Under the pieces are notes generated by a model, which was not told where the DNA came from, made no database searches, and saw only the letters and a list, made by a program, of their open reading frames with translations. Shown here piece by piece: positions 16,879-25,761 of a stretch of 64,000 bases of DNA (position 1 is the first letter of the stretch; each line of letters starts with the position of its first letter). A program made the translations under genes and the position numbers. Source of the DNA: VXYK01 sp965221585 (lineage in GTDB: Bacteria; Actinomycetota; Acidimicrobiia; Acidimicrobiales; Aldehydirespiratoraceae); the NCBI GenBank assembly GCA_965221585.1, contig OZ244898.1, positions 310,001 to 374,000 on the forward strand, written 5' to 3'.

Positions 16879-18258
16879 TCAGGCGAGCAGATGCGTGACC
16901 GCGATTGCTAGCGCATCCGCTTCCATCTGGGCTTCAGCGATCGTCTCGGCCTCGACCATCACCCGGACCAGGGGCTCGGTGCCTGACGGCCGGATCAGAA
17001 TACGACCCTTGCCGGCCAGGCGAGCCATCGCCGCGTCGATCAGCGGCTCGCAATGGTCCTCGAGCAGTTGCGCCTCGTGATCAGAGATCGGCGTCGGCAC
17101 GGCAACATTGGAAAGCACCTGCGGCAACCGGGTCATCGCCTCGGCAGCCAGTTCGGCCAGGCCCGTGTTGCGGCGTACGACGACATCCAACAGTTGGACC
17201 GCGGTCAGCAATCCGTCGCCGGTGGTCGCCAGATCCCGGAATATCACATGGCCGGACTGCTCACCGCCCAGCGAGAGGCCCCTGGCGCTGAGCGCTTCAA
17301 GCACATAGCGATCACCGACTCTGGTCTCGACGACTTCGATACCGGCGGCATCCATGGCGAGCCGGAACCCGAGATTGGTCATCGCGGTGACCACCACGGC
17401 GTTGTCGGTGAGCACCTTGCGTTGGTGACGGTCCAACGCGCAGATCGCGATGATCTGGTCGCCGTCGACGAGTGCGCCGTCGGCGTCGACCGCGAGCACC
17501 CGGTCGGCGTCTCCGTCGAACCCCAAGCCGACATCAGCTTGCTGTCCGACCACCGTCCGCTGCAGGGATGCGAGGTCGGTGGATCCGCAACCGTCATTGA
17601 TGTTGCGGCCGTCGGGTGAGTCGTGGATGACGCTGAGTTGCGCGCCGAGTCGGCTCAGGGCACGCCCTGCTGTTGTCGTCGCGGCGCCGTTGGCGAGGTC
17701 CGCCACGACTTTGAGCCCCGCGAGTGTGCGACCTTCGAGGCTGTCTGCAACAGCGTCCAGGTGGCGCTCGACAGCCTCGCTGTGCCGGTCGACCCAGTGC
17801 CCGTCTACCCAGAGCTGCTCAACTGAGGCTCCGGCTTCGCTGGTGGCGGTGTCGACCGACTGCGTGTCAAGGTGGTGGTCGAAACGATCCTGGATCTGTT
17901 GCTGGGTGTGGGCGCTGAGCTTCAGGCCGCCGGGGGCGAAGAACTTGACCCCGTTGTCATGCCACGGATTGTGCGAGGCAGACACCACAGCGCCGGCGAC
18001 TCCGTGGTCGTGGCACCACCGCGCCACGACAGGTGTGGCAACCACCCCGAGATCGTCTGACTGTCCGCCCGCCGCGGCCACGCCGGAGTGGACGGCGGCA
18101 GCGAACTCCGGACTCGAAGCGCGAGTGTCGCGCCCCACGGCGAAACGGTCTGGACCGAGGATCTCCGCTCCTGCCCGGCCCAGCGCCACAACCGCGGCCG
18201 CGCTCAATACCGTGCGCGTGTCGCCACGCACACCGTCGGTACCGAAACGCAAGCTCAC
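16879..18258 (-). CDS. glmM: Phosphoglucosamine mutase
   Basis: Product of 459 aa. It begins RFGTDGVRG, has the phosphoserine loop VVSASHNP (Ser95), the metal-binding GFDGDADR (246-253), the sugar-binding GGEQSGH and the C-terminal phosphate-binding RPSGTEPLVRVM. Converts glucosamine-6-phosphate to glucosamine-1-phosphate for UDP-GlcNAc and peptidoglycan. It is followed by the GlmS-like gene after 136 bp and preceded by rpsI after 63 bp, so it may be read through from the rplM-rpsI promoter. Confidence 0.96.
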   Translation of the reverse strand: MSLRFGTDGVRGDTRTVLSAAAVVALGRAGAEILGPDRFAVGRDTRASSPEFAAAVHSGVAAAGGQSDDLGVVATPVVARWCHDHGVAGAVVSASHNPWHDNGVKFFAPGGLKLSAHTQQQIQDRFDHHLDTQSVDTATSEAGASVEQLWVDGHWVDRHSEAVERHLDAVADSLEGRTLAGLKVVADLANGAATTTAGRALSRLGAQLSVIHDSPDGRNINDGCGSTDLASLQRTVVGQQADVGLGFDGDADRVLAVDADGALVDGDQIIAICALDRHQRKVLTDNAVVVTAMTNLGFRLAMDAAGIEVVETRVGDRYVLEALSARGLSLGGEQSGHVIFRDLATTGDGLLTAVQLLDVVVRRNTGLAELAAEAMTRLPQVLSNVAVPTPISDHEAQLLEDHCEPLIDAAMARLAGKGRILIRPSGTEPLVRVMVEAETIAEAQMEADALAIAVTHLLA

Positions 18259-18321
18259 GAACTCTCTCCCTCAACTCCCACTCTGTTGACCGAAAGGTTG
18301 AACGAGCGGGTGCCCAGAAGG

Positions 18322-18714
18322 TTAACGCTTGCTGTACTGAGGAGCCTTGCGGGCCTTCTTGAGGCCGTACTTCTTGGACTCCTTCTTGCGGGGATCGCGG
18401 GTGAGGAAGCCGGCCTTCTTGAGCGCATCGCGATGCTCGACGTCGATCTTCACGAGACCCCGGGCAATACCGAGGCGGAGCGCTCCGGCCTGACCGCTGG
18501 TACCGCCGCCGTGAATCGTGGCATCGATGTCGTAAGTCTCGTTCGTTTCTGTCACCACCAGCGGCTCCGTCGAGAGCATGCGATGCGTGCGCGACGGGAA
18601 GTAGTCGTCGAGAGTCCTTCCGTTCACCGTGACAACGCCGTTGCCGGACCGGAATCGGACGCGGGCGACGGAACGCTTACGGCGTCCGGTGGATTGCATG
18701 ATTGGTGAAGACAT
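18322..18714 (-). CDS. rpsI: 30S ribosomal protein S9
   Basis: Product of 130 aa. It has GRRKRSVARVR near the start, the IHGGGTSGQAGALRLGIARGL segment (cited in part: GGGTSGQAGA) and the basic C-terminal tail ending QYSKR that reaches the P-site tRNA. Its ATG overlaps the rplM stop as TGATG, the usual L13-S9 pair. Confidence 0.97.
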   Translation of the reverse strand: MSSPIMQSTGRRKRSVARVRFRSGNGVVTVNGRTLDDYFPSRTHRMLSTEPLVVTETNETYDIDATIHGGGTSGQAGALRLGIARGLVKIDVEHRDALKKAGFLTRDPRKKESKKYGLKKARKAPQYSKR

Positions 18715-19184
18715 CAGCTTTGACCTTGTTCGGCTTCACCACGCGCCACCGCGTGTGCGATCTGGAGCGGTTGTGGTTTCTGCGCTTCATGAGGATGCGT
18801 AGGACCCGCGTAGACCTTCAGTTTCTTGATCTGCGCACGACCGAGCCGAGTCTTGGGGATCATCCCCCTAATGGTGTCGAGCACCGCCTGGGTGGGTTTG
18901 CGGGAGAGCTTGTTCCCGTAGGTTTCGGCCTTGATCCCACCGGGGTAGCCGGAATGGGTGTACAGGATCTTCTTTTGGGCTTTGTTGCCGGTCAACACGA
19001 CCTTGTCGGCGTTGACGATGATGACGTGGTCTCCCGTGTCGAGGTGGGGGGAGTAGATGGCCTTGTGCTTGCCGCGCAGAATGTTGGCGACCTCGGTCGC
19101 GAGCCGCCCGAGGACGAAGCCTTCGGCATCAACGACATACCAACTGCGTTCTATTTCGCTGGCCTTGATTGCGGTGGTGGACAC
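18714..19184 (-). CDS. rplM: 50S ribosomal protein L13
   Basis: Product of 156 aa with WYVVDAEGFVLGRLATEVA, GDHVIIVNADKVVLTG and VYAGPTHPHEAQKP, all typical of L13. First gene of the rplM-rpsI pair, with its own predicted promoter 25-53 bp upstream. Confidence 0.97.
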   Translation of the reverse strand: MSTTAIKASEIERSWYVVDAEGFVLGRLATEVANILRGKHKAIYSPHLDTGDHVIIVNADKVVLTGNKAQKKILYTHSGYPGGIKAETYGNKLSRKPTQAVLDTIRGMIPKTRLGRAQIKKLKVYAGPTHPHEAQKPQPLQIAHAVARGEAEQGQS

Positions 19185-19208
19185 GGAACTCTCCGAGAGA
19201 AATACGGG

Positions 19209-19237
19209 ACTGTATGAGGCTACGGCCCCGAGGCCAA
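19209..19237 (-). promoter_or_regulatory. Predicted promoter of rplM-rpsI
   Basis: Minus-strand TTGGCC (19232-19237), 17 bp, TACAGT (19209-19214), with GGCC/GGCC dyad symmetry in the spacer. The rplM start is 25 bp beyond the -10 box. Confidence 0.5.
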
Positions 19238-19296
19238 AACACCACGGCTACGACCATAAGTTCGCTGTCAGGCGGGTTCGCACTGGCATGCCGAGA

Positions 19297-20088
19297 TCAG
19301 TCGTAGTGGGCGCACCACAGCACCAGGCCGCGACTGGGAGCAGGGCTCGGGGCGGACTCTCGGCTCATGTCCCGCAAGACCTTGTCCATGTCGGCCACGG
19401 GACGTCGGCCGCGGCCGATCTCTACGCACATCCCCACGAGGCTTCGCACCATCTGATGAGTGAACGCACCAGCAGTGATCTCGAAGGTGACGATGTCGCC
19501 GGACCGGTTCCAGTGCGCCCCGCGAACCGTGCGCACGAACGTCTCATGGGGCCGGCTCTTGTTGCGCTTCGAGAATGAGCTGAAGTCGTGAGTGCCGACA
19601 ATCGCCTCGCTCGCCTGGTTCATCGCCTCGATGTCGAGCTGGTCGCGTACATGCCAGGTCGAATGCCTGGTGAGCGGATCGAGCACGGGCCGGTTGAAGA
19701 CTTGGTAGCGATAGCTGCGGCCGGTGCAGCTGAAGCGGGCGTCGAAGGCGGGCTCCGTCGCTTCGATCCTGTCGACCGCGATCTCCGGCCCGAGCATGCG
19801 ATTGAGGGCTCGGCTCAGCGCTCTGGGCTCGAAATGCGACTCGTCGGCGTCGAATGAGACCACCTGGCCGCGGGCATGGACGCCGGTGTCGGTGCGCCCG
19901 GCCCCGGTGACGGCGACCGGATGGCGCAGCACCTGCGACAGCGTGTCCTCAAGGGCCTGTTGCACCGTGACCACGCCCGGGTTGCGGGCGAAACCGTGAA
20001 ACGACGTGCCGTCGTAGGCCACGTCCATCCGCACCCGGACAAACCCGGCCGGTGGGGGTGCTACCAGCGGTGCGACCCCCTCAGGCAT
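19297..20088 (-). CDS. truA: tRNA pseudouridine(38-40) synthase TruA
   Basis: Product of 263 aa. It has the family motif GAGRTDTGVHARGQV with catalytic Asp67, an N-terminal MDVAYDGTSFHGFA and the later ITAGAFTHQMVRSLVG. Isomerises uridines 38-40 in the anticodon arm. It follows rplQ after 21 bp, a common order in actinobacteria, and is probably the last gene of the alpha operon. Confidence 0.95.
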   Translation of the reverse strand: MPEGVAPLVAPPPAGFVRVRMDVAYDGTSFHGFARNPGVVTVQQALEDTLSQVLRHPVAVTGAGRTDTGVHARGQVVSFDADESHFEPRALSRALNRMLGPEIAVDRIEATEPAFDARFSCTGRSYRYQVFNRPVLDPLTRHSTWHVRDQLDIEAMNQASEAIVGTHDFSSFSKRNKSRPHETFVRTVRGAHWNRSGDIVTFEITAGAFTHQMVRSLVGMCVEIGRGRRPVADMDKVLRDMSRESAPSPAPSRGLVLWCAHYD

Positions 20089-20109
20089 CCGCTGTCAACT
20101 TGTCTTCGC

Positions 20110-20463
20110 TCAGACCAGTTCGATCCGGGCCATCGGGGCGTTGTCGCCCGGACGGTTGTCGAGCTTGATGATCCGTGTGTAGCCGCCGGGCCGATCCTCG
20201 TAGCGCGGCCCGATCTCATCGAACAGCTTCGAGGCCATCTCCCGGTCGCCCAGGAACTTGACCACCTGACGGTGATTGTGAACCCCGCCGGCCTTGGCCT
20301 TGGTGATCATCTTCTCGGCGATCGGGCGCATGGCCTTCGCCTTGGCCTGCGTGGTGGTGATTCCCTCCGCGGCGATGAGCGACGACACCAAGTTGGCCAT
20401 CATCAGCTTCTGATGCTGCGAACTACCGCCGAAACGACGTCCCTTGCGTGGTCTGCCCGGCAT
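20110..20463 (-). CDS. rplQ: 50S ribosomal protein L17
   Basis: Product of 117 aa with FGGSSQHQKLMMANLVSSLI and GGYTRIIKLDNRPGDNAPMA, typical of L17. It lies 3 bp after rpoA in the alpha operon. It lacks the long acidic tail some actinobacterial L17 proteins have. Confidence 0.97.
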   Translation of the reverse strand: MPGRPRKGRRFGGSSQHQKLMMANLVSSLIAAEGITTTQAKAKAMRPIAEKMITKAKAGGVHNHRQVVKFLGDREMASKLFDEIGPRYEDRPGGYTRIIKLDNRPGDNAPMARIELV

Positions 20464-20466
20464 TGC

Positions 20467-21405
20467 TCAGCCCTGGTTCAGGAGCGAGAGACCCCGCTCA
20501 TCAAGCTTGAAGAGAACCTCGTCCAGGCTCTTCTGTCCGAAGTTGGTTATAGCCAGCAGATCCATCTCGGACTTCTGCAACAACTCGCCGACAGTGTTGA
20601 CCTGAGCCCGCTTGAGGCAGTTGCGGGGGCGCTCAGAAAGTTCCAGAGCATCTATCGAAAGATCCATGTCCGGACCGCCGGTTGCCACCTGAATGGCCTC
20701 CCCGAGCTGGAGACCCTGCGGCTCGTCGCTCATCTCCTCGATGAGCTGGACCAGGGCGCGCAGTGTGCCCCCGGCCGAGGCAAGGGCCTCACGAGGCGAG
20801 ATCGAACCGTCGGTCTCGATCTCGAGGATGAGCCTGTCGAAGTCGGTGGACTGCTCAACACGGGTCGGCTCGACATCGAAGGCGACACGCCGCACCGGCG
20901 AGTAGATCGAATCGACCGGGATCACGCCGATCGTGGTGCTGGAGCTGTTGCGGTCCGCCGAAACATAGCCGCGGCCCCTCTGCACGGTGATGTCGAGCGC
21001 CAACCGGCCCTTCTCGTTGACATTGGCGATCTGCAGACCGCCGTTGAGTACTTCCACGTCGGGGTGAGGCTGGATGTCGGCTGCGGTAACCGTGCACGGT
21101 CCGCGGGAATCGAGCCGCAGAGTAACCGGTTCGGTGCTGTGGACTTCGAGGACCAGGTCCTTGAGGTTCAGAATGATGTCAGTCACATCCTCGGCCACAC
21201 CGGTGATGGTGTCGAACTCGTGGAGGGCATCATCGAATCGAACCTGAGTCACCGCCGCGCCGGGGATCGACGAGAGCAGTGTACGGCGGATCGAATTGCC
21301 GATCGTGTGACCGAATCCAGGTTCCAAAGGACCGATGGCGAACCTCTGAAGGTTGCCTTCGGCCTCGTCAATGGACTCGACGGTTGGGCGCTGAATGACG
21401 AGCAT
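20467..21405 (-). CDS. rpoA: DNA-directed RNA polymerase subunit alpha
   Basis: Product of 312 aa. The N-terminal dimerisation domain has FAIGPLEPGFGHTIGNSIRR and the insert domain follows. The C-terminal domain (from about 245) contains LELSERPRNCLKRAQVNTVG and LLAITNFGQKSLDEV, the DNA- and activator-binding helix-hairpin-helix. Assembles the polymerase with beta and beta-prime, also encoded in this window. Confidence 0.98.
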   Translation of the reverse strand: MLVIQRPTVESIDEAEGNLQRFAIGPLEPGFGHTIGNSIRRTLLSSIPGAAVTQVRFDDALHEFDTITGVAEDVTDIILNLKDLVLEVHSTEPVTLRLDSRGPCTVTAADIQPHPDVEVLNGGLQIANVNEKGRLALDITVQRGRGYVSADRNSSSTTIGVIPVDSIYSPVRRVAFDVEPTRVEQSTDFDRLILEIETDGSISPREALASAGGTLRALVQLIEEMSDEPQGLQLGEAIQVATGGPDMDLSIDALELSERPRNCLKRAQVNTVGELLQKSEMDLLAITNFGQKSLDEVLFKLDERGLSLLNQG

Positions 21406-21417
21406 CGGGTACCTCGA

Positions 21418-22032
21418 CTACTTGGAGTAGAGCTCGACGATGAGCTGTTCGCGAACGGGGATATCGATCTGCTCCCTGAGCGGGAGTTCACGAACGGTGA
21501 TCTGGAACTCGCCGCTCGGCTCCAGCCACGCCGGAGGCGTGCGGTCCAGGACATCGGAGTTCCATTGGACGACTGTGAAGCTCTGCGCCTTGGAGCGCAG
21601 TTCGACTACATCACCCTTGCGGACGCGGTAACTGGGGATGGTGACCCGGTTCCCGTTGACATTCACGTGTCCGTGATTGACGAACTGGCGGGACTGAGGA
21701 CGTGTGGCGCCCCAGCCTGCCCGGTAGATCACGTTGTCGAGCCGAAGTTCCAAGAAGCGCAGCATGTTGTCGCCGGTGACGCCGGAGCGACGGCTTGCCT
21801 CAGCGAAGATGTTGCGGAACTGACGCTCTGTCAGACCGTAGGTGTGGCGAGCCTTCTGCTTCTCCTGAAGCTGCAGAAGGTACTCAGAAACGTTTCCCCG
21901 ACGGCGGGAGCGGCCATGCTCGCCGGGAGGGTAGGGGCGCCTGTCCAAAGCGATGGTCTCACCCTTGGTGCCCCAGATATTGGTGCCCAAGCGACGCGAG
22001 ACACGTGCTTTGGGGCCGGTATAACGTGACAT
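21418..22032 (-). CDS. rpsD: 30S ribosomal protein S4
   Basis: Product of 204 aa. N-terminal RYTGPKARVSRRLG, then the S4 RNA-binding domain with LELRLDNVIYRAGW and RQFVNHGHVNVNG. No zinc-binding Cys cluster, so this is the cysteine-free form. Lies between rpsK and rpoA in the alpha operon, as is standard. Confidence 0.97.
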   Translation of the reverse strand: MSRYTGPKARVSRRLGTNIWGTKGETIALDRRPYPPGEHGRSRRRGNVSEYLLQLQEKQKARHTYGLTERQFRNIFAEASRRSGVTGDNMLRFLELRLDNVIYRAGWGATRPQSRQFVNHGHVNVNGNRVTIPSYRVRKGDVVELRSKAQSFTVVQWNSDVLDRTPPAWLEPSGEFQITVRELPLREQIDIPVREQLIVELYSK

Positions 22033-22035
22033 GGC

Positions 22036-22434
22036 TCAGGCCCTCCGCCGCTTGACGAGGCGGCAACCGTTGTGGGGGATCGGCGTGACGTCCTTGATGC
22101 CGGTAACTTCAATCCCCGCGTTCTGGATCGAACGGATCGCGGTCTCGCGGCCGGAACCGGGACCCTTGACCTGAACGTCGACCTTGCGCACCCCGTGCTC
22201 CATCGCCCGCTGAGCTGCCTGCTCGGCAGCGAGTTGAGCAGCGAACGGGGTTGACTTGCGAGAACCGGTGAAACCCACGTTGCCCGCAGACGCCCAGGCG
22301 ATCACGTCGCCGCGCTGGTCGCTGATGGCAATGATCGTGTTGTTGAAAGAACTCTTGATGTGCGCCACGCCATGAGTGACGTTCTTGCGCTCTCGTTTAC
22401 GAGGCCGGCGCCCACGCGCCCCTGCGGTAGCCAT
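22036..22434 (-). CDS. rpsK: 30S ribosomal protein S11
   Basis: Product of 132 aa with a basic N-terminus (RGRRPRKRERK), HIKSSFNNTIIAISDQ, GFTGSRKSTPFAAQ and the C-terminal DVTPIPHNGCR. Overlaps the rpsM stop by 1 bp. Confidence 0.97.
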   Translation of the reverse strand: MATAGARGRRPRKRERKNVTHGVAHIKSSFNNTIIAISDQRGDVIAWASAGNVGFTGSRKSTPFAAQLAAEQAAQRAMEHGVRKVDVQVKGPGSGRETAIRSIQNAGIEVTGIKDVTPIPHNGCRLVKRRRA

Positions 22435-22811
22435 TACTTCTTGACCTTCTTCTTGCCGGCAATAGTCTTCTTGGGACCCTTGCGTGTACGAGCGTTGGTG
22501 TGGGTGCGCTGGCCACGGACCGGCAGACCCCGCCGGTGGCGCAAGCCCTGATAGCAGCCGATCTCCATCTTGCGCTTGATGTCCTGGCTCACCTCACGGC
22601 GGAGATCGCCCTCAACCCGCAGGTCGGAGTCGATGTAGCTGCGGATCTTGGCGACTTCGTCGTCGGTCAGGTCACGCACGCGGGTGGCCGAATCGATACC
22701 TGCGGCGTCACACACTTGCAGCGCCGTGGACCGGCCGATTCCGTAGATGTAGGTGAGCGAGGTGCCGACCTGTTTGTCCCTGGGGATATCGACACCGCTG
22801 ATGCGTGCCAT
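22434..22811 (-). CDS. rpsM: 30S ribosomal protein S13
   Basis: Product of 125 aa. N-terminal ARISGVDIPRDKQV, YIYGIGRSTA, and GLRHRRGLPVRGQRTHTNAR near the C-terminus, ending in the lysine-rich tail GKKKVKK. Starts 1 bp after the rpmJ stop. Confidence 0.97.
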   Translation of the reverse strand: MARISGVDIPRDKQVGTSLTYIYGIGRSTALQVCDAAGIDSATRVRDLTDDEVAKIRSYIDSDLRVEGDLRREVSQDIKRKMEIGCYQGLRHRRGLPVRGQRTHTNARTRKGPKKTIAGKKKVKK

Positions 22812-22812
22812 C

Positions 22813-22926
22813 TCAGCCCTGCCTCTGCTTGTGACGCGGGTTGTCGCAGATCACCATGACGCGGCGGCGACGCTTGATCACCTTGCACTTGTCACAGATT
22901 TTCTTGACGCTGGTTCGAACTTTCAT
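22813..22926 (-). CDS. rpmJ: 50S ribosomal protein L36 (zinc-binding form)
   Basis: A short 37-aa frame read directly from the minus strand. It starts MKVRTSVKKICDKCKVI and ends NPRHKQRQG. The C-x2-C-x12-C-x4-His pattern is the zinc ribbon of cysteine-containing L36. It sits between infA and rpsM, its standard place. Confidence 0.96.
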   Translation of the reverse strand: MKVRTSVKKICDKCKVIKRRRRVMVICDNPRHKQRQG

Positions 22927-22974
22927 TTCACTCCCGACCGCACGCTGCGGCCGCTGGCCGACCGAAGCCGGGTG

Positions 22975-23199
22975 CTACTTGTAACGGTAGGTAATGCGAC
23001 CCCGTTGCAGGTCGTATGGGGTTAACTCCACCTGGACCCGATCCCCGGGAAGGATACGGATGTAGTGCATTCGCATCTTTCCGCTGATGTGTGCGAGTAC
23101 CTTGTGGCCGTTCTCCAGGTCAACCCGGAACATGGCGTTCGGGAGTGACTCGATAACGGTGCCCTCAAGGACGATCGCATCTTCCTTAGGTTTCGGCAG
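22975..23199 (-). CDS. infA: Translation initiation factor IF-1, probably starting at CTG
   Basis: S1-fold protein with LEGTVIESLPNAMFRVDLEN, GHKVLAHISGKMRMHYIRIL and RGRITYRYK. IF-1 is normally 72-73 aa. The only in-frame start giving this length is the CTG at 23199, which lies 7 nt after a perfect AGGAGG and yields 74 aa beginning with (M)PKPKEDAIV. The nearest conventional alternative is a GTG at 23289, which adds about 30 unconserved residues. I see no ATG in frame near the conserved start. Upstream is 132 bp to adk, without the methionine aminopeptidase gene often found there. Confidence 0.9.
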   Translation of the reverse strand: MPKPKEDAIVLEGTVIESLPNAMFRVDLENGHKVLAHISGKMRMHYIRILPGDRVQVELTPYDLQRGRITYRYK

Positions 23200-23331
23200 G
23201 GTGGAACCTCCTGGACGCGTCCAAGCCTTGTTGCTTGCACGCGGAAAGACCCGGTTGCCCAGGCCAGACAACAACGCTACCGGACTCACCGAAGGTGACC
23301 AACCTGCAGATTCGGCGATAGTTCTCGGGGT

Positions 23332-23904
23332 TCATCCGAGGCTGGCGGAGATGGCCGCTTCGACGCGTGCGAACACCTCGTCCTCAGTTCCGACACCCTC
23401 CACCGTGCACAGCAGGCCCCGCGAGCTGAACCAGTCCAGCAGGGGAGTCGTCTCCTTGTTGTACAGGTCCAATCGCCGCTGGATCGCTTCGGGCGTGTCA
23501 TCGGTCCGGCCACGGTCCAACATTCGCTCGGTGACGATCTCGATGGGCACGTCGAGGTTCATCGCAATAGTCAGGGACTTGCCGAGGTCCGAGAGGATGC
23601 GCTCGAGGGCGTTCGCCTGCTCCACAGTGCGTGGAAAGCCGTCGAGCAGCACGCCCCGTTCGCTGATGTCGCGTTGACTGAAGCGCTCAGCGACGATGCC
23701 GTTGATTATCTCGTCGGAAACCAGACCGCCTGCCTCCATGATCTGTGACGCCTGACGGCCCAGTTCGGTACCCTGCGCCACTGCTGAGCGCAGCATGTCG
23801 CCGGTACTGACATGAATGCAGCCGTATACCTCGCAGATCCGCAGCGATTGGGTGCCCTTCCCCGATCCCTGGCGTCCGAGGATCACCATTTGCAGCGTTG
23901 ACAT
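23332..23904 (-). CDS. adk: Adenylate kinase (short-lid form)
   Basis: Product of 190 aa. P-loop GRQGSGKGTQ near the N-terminus, then STGDMLRSAVAQGTELG and the lid-proximal VLLDGFPRTVEQA. The LID is the short form without a zinc finger, going straight from ERMLDRGRTDDTPEAIQ to RRLDLYNKET. Interconverts ATP, ADP and AMP. The P-loop has RQ where GPPGAGKGT is usual. It starts directly after the secY stop, so the two are coupled. Confidence 0.95.
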   Translation of the reverse strand: MSTLQMVILGRQGSGKGTQSLRICEVYGCIHVSTGDMLRSAVAQGTELGRQASQIMEAGGLVSDEIINGIVAERFSQRDISERGVLLDGFPRTVEQANALERILSDLGKSLTIAMNLDVPIEIVTERMLDRGRTDDTPEAIQRRLDLYNKETTPLLDWFSSRGLLCTVEGVGTEDEVFARVEAAISASLG

Positions 23905-25233
23905 CTACTGAAGGAACCCTTCGTAGTTGCGCATCGTCAACTGGCTGTCGATCTGCTTCATCGTTTCCAGCGCGACGCCGGCGGCGATCAACAAGGAGAT
24001 GCCACCGAAGTTCAAACCGCCGGCGCCTGCGGCAGTGCCGGTAGCGGTCGGATCGCTGTCGAGCGTGATCTTGATGATTATCGAGGGAATGAGCGCCACG
24101 CCGGCGATGAACAGCGCTCCAGGGAAGGTGATCCGGTTCAGGATCCGAGCCAGGTAGCGCTCGGTCTGAGGTCCCGGACGGATACCGGGAATGAAACCGC
24201 CCTGCTTGCGGATCGTGTCGGCCTGCTTGGCCGGGTCGAAAGTGATCGCGGTGTAGAAGTAGGAGAAACCCACGATCAACAGACCGAAGAACGCCAGATA
24301 GGTGATCGCGGTCGGTTCGGCGAGATTGTTGTTGACCCAGCCCTGGATGCTCCCGCCGATGCCGTCGCTGGGCAGTGCCACGGCGATGAGCGTGGGGACA
24401 TACAGCACCGAACTCGCGAAGATGATCGGGATCACGCCTGACTGGTTGACCTTCAGAGGAATGTAGGTGGACTGCCCGCCGTACATGCGGCGACCCACAA
24501 CCCGCTTTGCGAACTGGACCGGTATCCGACGCTGTCCCTGTTCGACGAACACGATGCAGACGAGCAGCCCGATCGCGACGACGATCAGCCCGGCGAGGGC
24601 GAGGTTGCCGTTCTCGGCCTTGACGGTTGCGCCCTGGGCGGGCAGGGTCGAGACGACGCTGGTGAAGATCAACAACGACATGCCGTTGCCGACGCCCCGT
24701 TGAGTGATCAGCTCCCCCATCCACATCAACAGCGCGGTGCCGCTGGTGAGCGTGAGCACGACCACGAACACCGTCCAGGCGTTGAACTTCGGAAGGAGGT
24801 CGACCGTGACTCCCAGACCACCATTGTGGAACAGGAAGGCGAAGCTGGTTGATTGGACGACCGCAATGGAGACGGTCAGATAACGGGTCCACTGGGTTAT
24901 CTTGCGCTGACCCACCGCACCCTGCTGCTGCCACTGCTCGATCTTGGGAATGACCACGCCGAGGATCTGCATGATGATCGACGCGGTGATGTAGGGCATG
25001 ATCCCCAGCGCGAAGATCGCGAACTGGGTGAGCGCGCCGCCCGAGAAGAGCTGCATGTAGGCCAGGATTCCGCCCTGGTTGGCGTTGTCCCGCAGCGTCT
25101 GAACCGCTTCGATGTCGACGCCGGGTGCCGGAATGAACGACCCCAGGCGATAGAGCGCGATCATCGACAGCGTGAAGAGAATCTTCACCCGCAGGTCTGC
25201 GACCCGGAAAACGTTCAGAACCCGTGAAAGCAC
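23905..25233 (-). CDS. secY: Preprotein translocase subunit SecY
   Basis: Product of 442 aa with ten predicted membrane helices. Diagnostic segments are PYITASIIMQILGVVIPKIE (helix 2), GMSLLIFTSVV and the cytosolic loop GIRPGPQTERYLARILNRIT. Forms the protein-conducting channel with SecE, also encoded here. GTG start at 25233. Sits between rplO and adk in the spc operon, as usual. Confidence 0.97.
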   Translation of the reverse strand: MLSRVLNVFRVADLRVKILFTLSMIALYRLGSFIPAPGVDIEAVQTLRDNANQGGILAYMQLFSGGALTQFAIFALGIMPYITASIIMQILGVVIPKIEQWQQQGAVGQRKITQWTRYLTVSIAVVQSTSFAFLFHNGGLGVTVDLLPKFNAWTVFVVVLTLTSGTALLMWMGELITQRGVGNGMSLLIFTSVVSTLPAQGATVKAENGNLALAGLIVVAIGLLVCIVFVEQGQRRIPVQFAKRVVGRRMYGGQSTYIPLKVNQSGVIPIIFASSVLYVPTLIAVALPSDGIGGSIQGWVNNNLAEPTAITYLAFFGLLIVGFSYFYTAITFDPAKQADTIRKQGGFIPGIRPGPQTERYLARILNRITFPGALFIAGVALIPSIIIKITLDSDPTATGTAAGAGGLNFGGISLLIAAGVALETMKQIDSQLTMRNYEGFLQ

Positions 25234-25266
25234 GGCGATCCTCTCTGTGTCGTTCGGTGTTGGGGG

Positions 25267-25761
25267 TTAGCGGTTGGTGTGTTGGTTGAAGCTGCCGTGC
25301 GGGGGACGGCGGTCGCCCCAGGGCAGTGCCAATTTCTCAACACTACCGCCGGCGGCGGTGATGGCCGATTCAGCGGACGCCGAGAAGGCGTGAGCCTTCA
25401 CGTTGATCGCCTTGGAGATCTCGCCTCGCCCCAGGATCTTGACCAGGGCGCCCTTGTGGACGAGCCCCTTCTCCAGGAGCGACTCCGGGGACACGTCAGT
25501 GAGACCCGACTCCTCGAGGGTGTCGAGGTTGATCGCCTGATAGGAGACCCTGAACGGGTTCGTGAACCCCCTGAGCTTCGGGACGCGTTGCAGCAGGGGC
25601 ATCTGACCGCCTTCAAAACCGACGGGAACCTTGCTGCGGGCCCGTTGACCCTTGTGGCCGCGGCCGGCGGTCTTGCCGGCCTTCCCACCGATGCCGCGCG
25701 CCTTGCGCTTGGGACGCCTGTTGGAGCCTTCCGGGGGTTTGAGATCGTGGAGTCTGATCAT
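25267..25761 (-). CDS. rplO: 50S ribosomal protein L15
   Basis: Product of 164 aa. N-terminal IRLHDLKPPEGSNRRPKRKA, the glycine-rich RGIGGKAGKTAGRGHKGQRA region and EGGQMPLLQRVPKLRGF are typical. Starts inside the rpmD stop (ATGA). The C-terminus is about 15 residues longer than usual, ending HGSFNQHTNR. Confidence 0.96.
   Translation of the reverse strand: MIRLHDLKPPEGSNRRPKRKARGIGGKAGKTAGRGHKGQRARSKVPVGFEGGQMPLLQRVPKLRGFTNPFRVSYQAINLDTLEESGLTDVSPESLLEKGLVHKGALVKILGRGEISKAINVKAHAFSASAESAITAAGGSVEKLALPWGDRRPPHGSFNQHTNR

Noticed and set aside
19876..22029. A 2-kb open frame on the plus strand opposite truA, rplQ, rpoA and rpsD
   Set aside because: It is entirely antisense to four certain genes and crosses their boundaries, with no domain. 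A codon-bias artefact.
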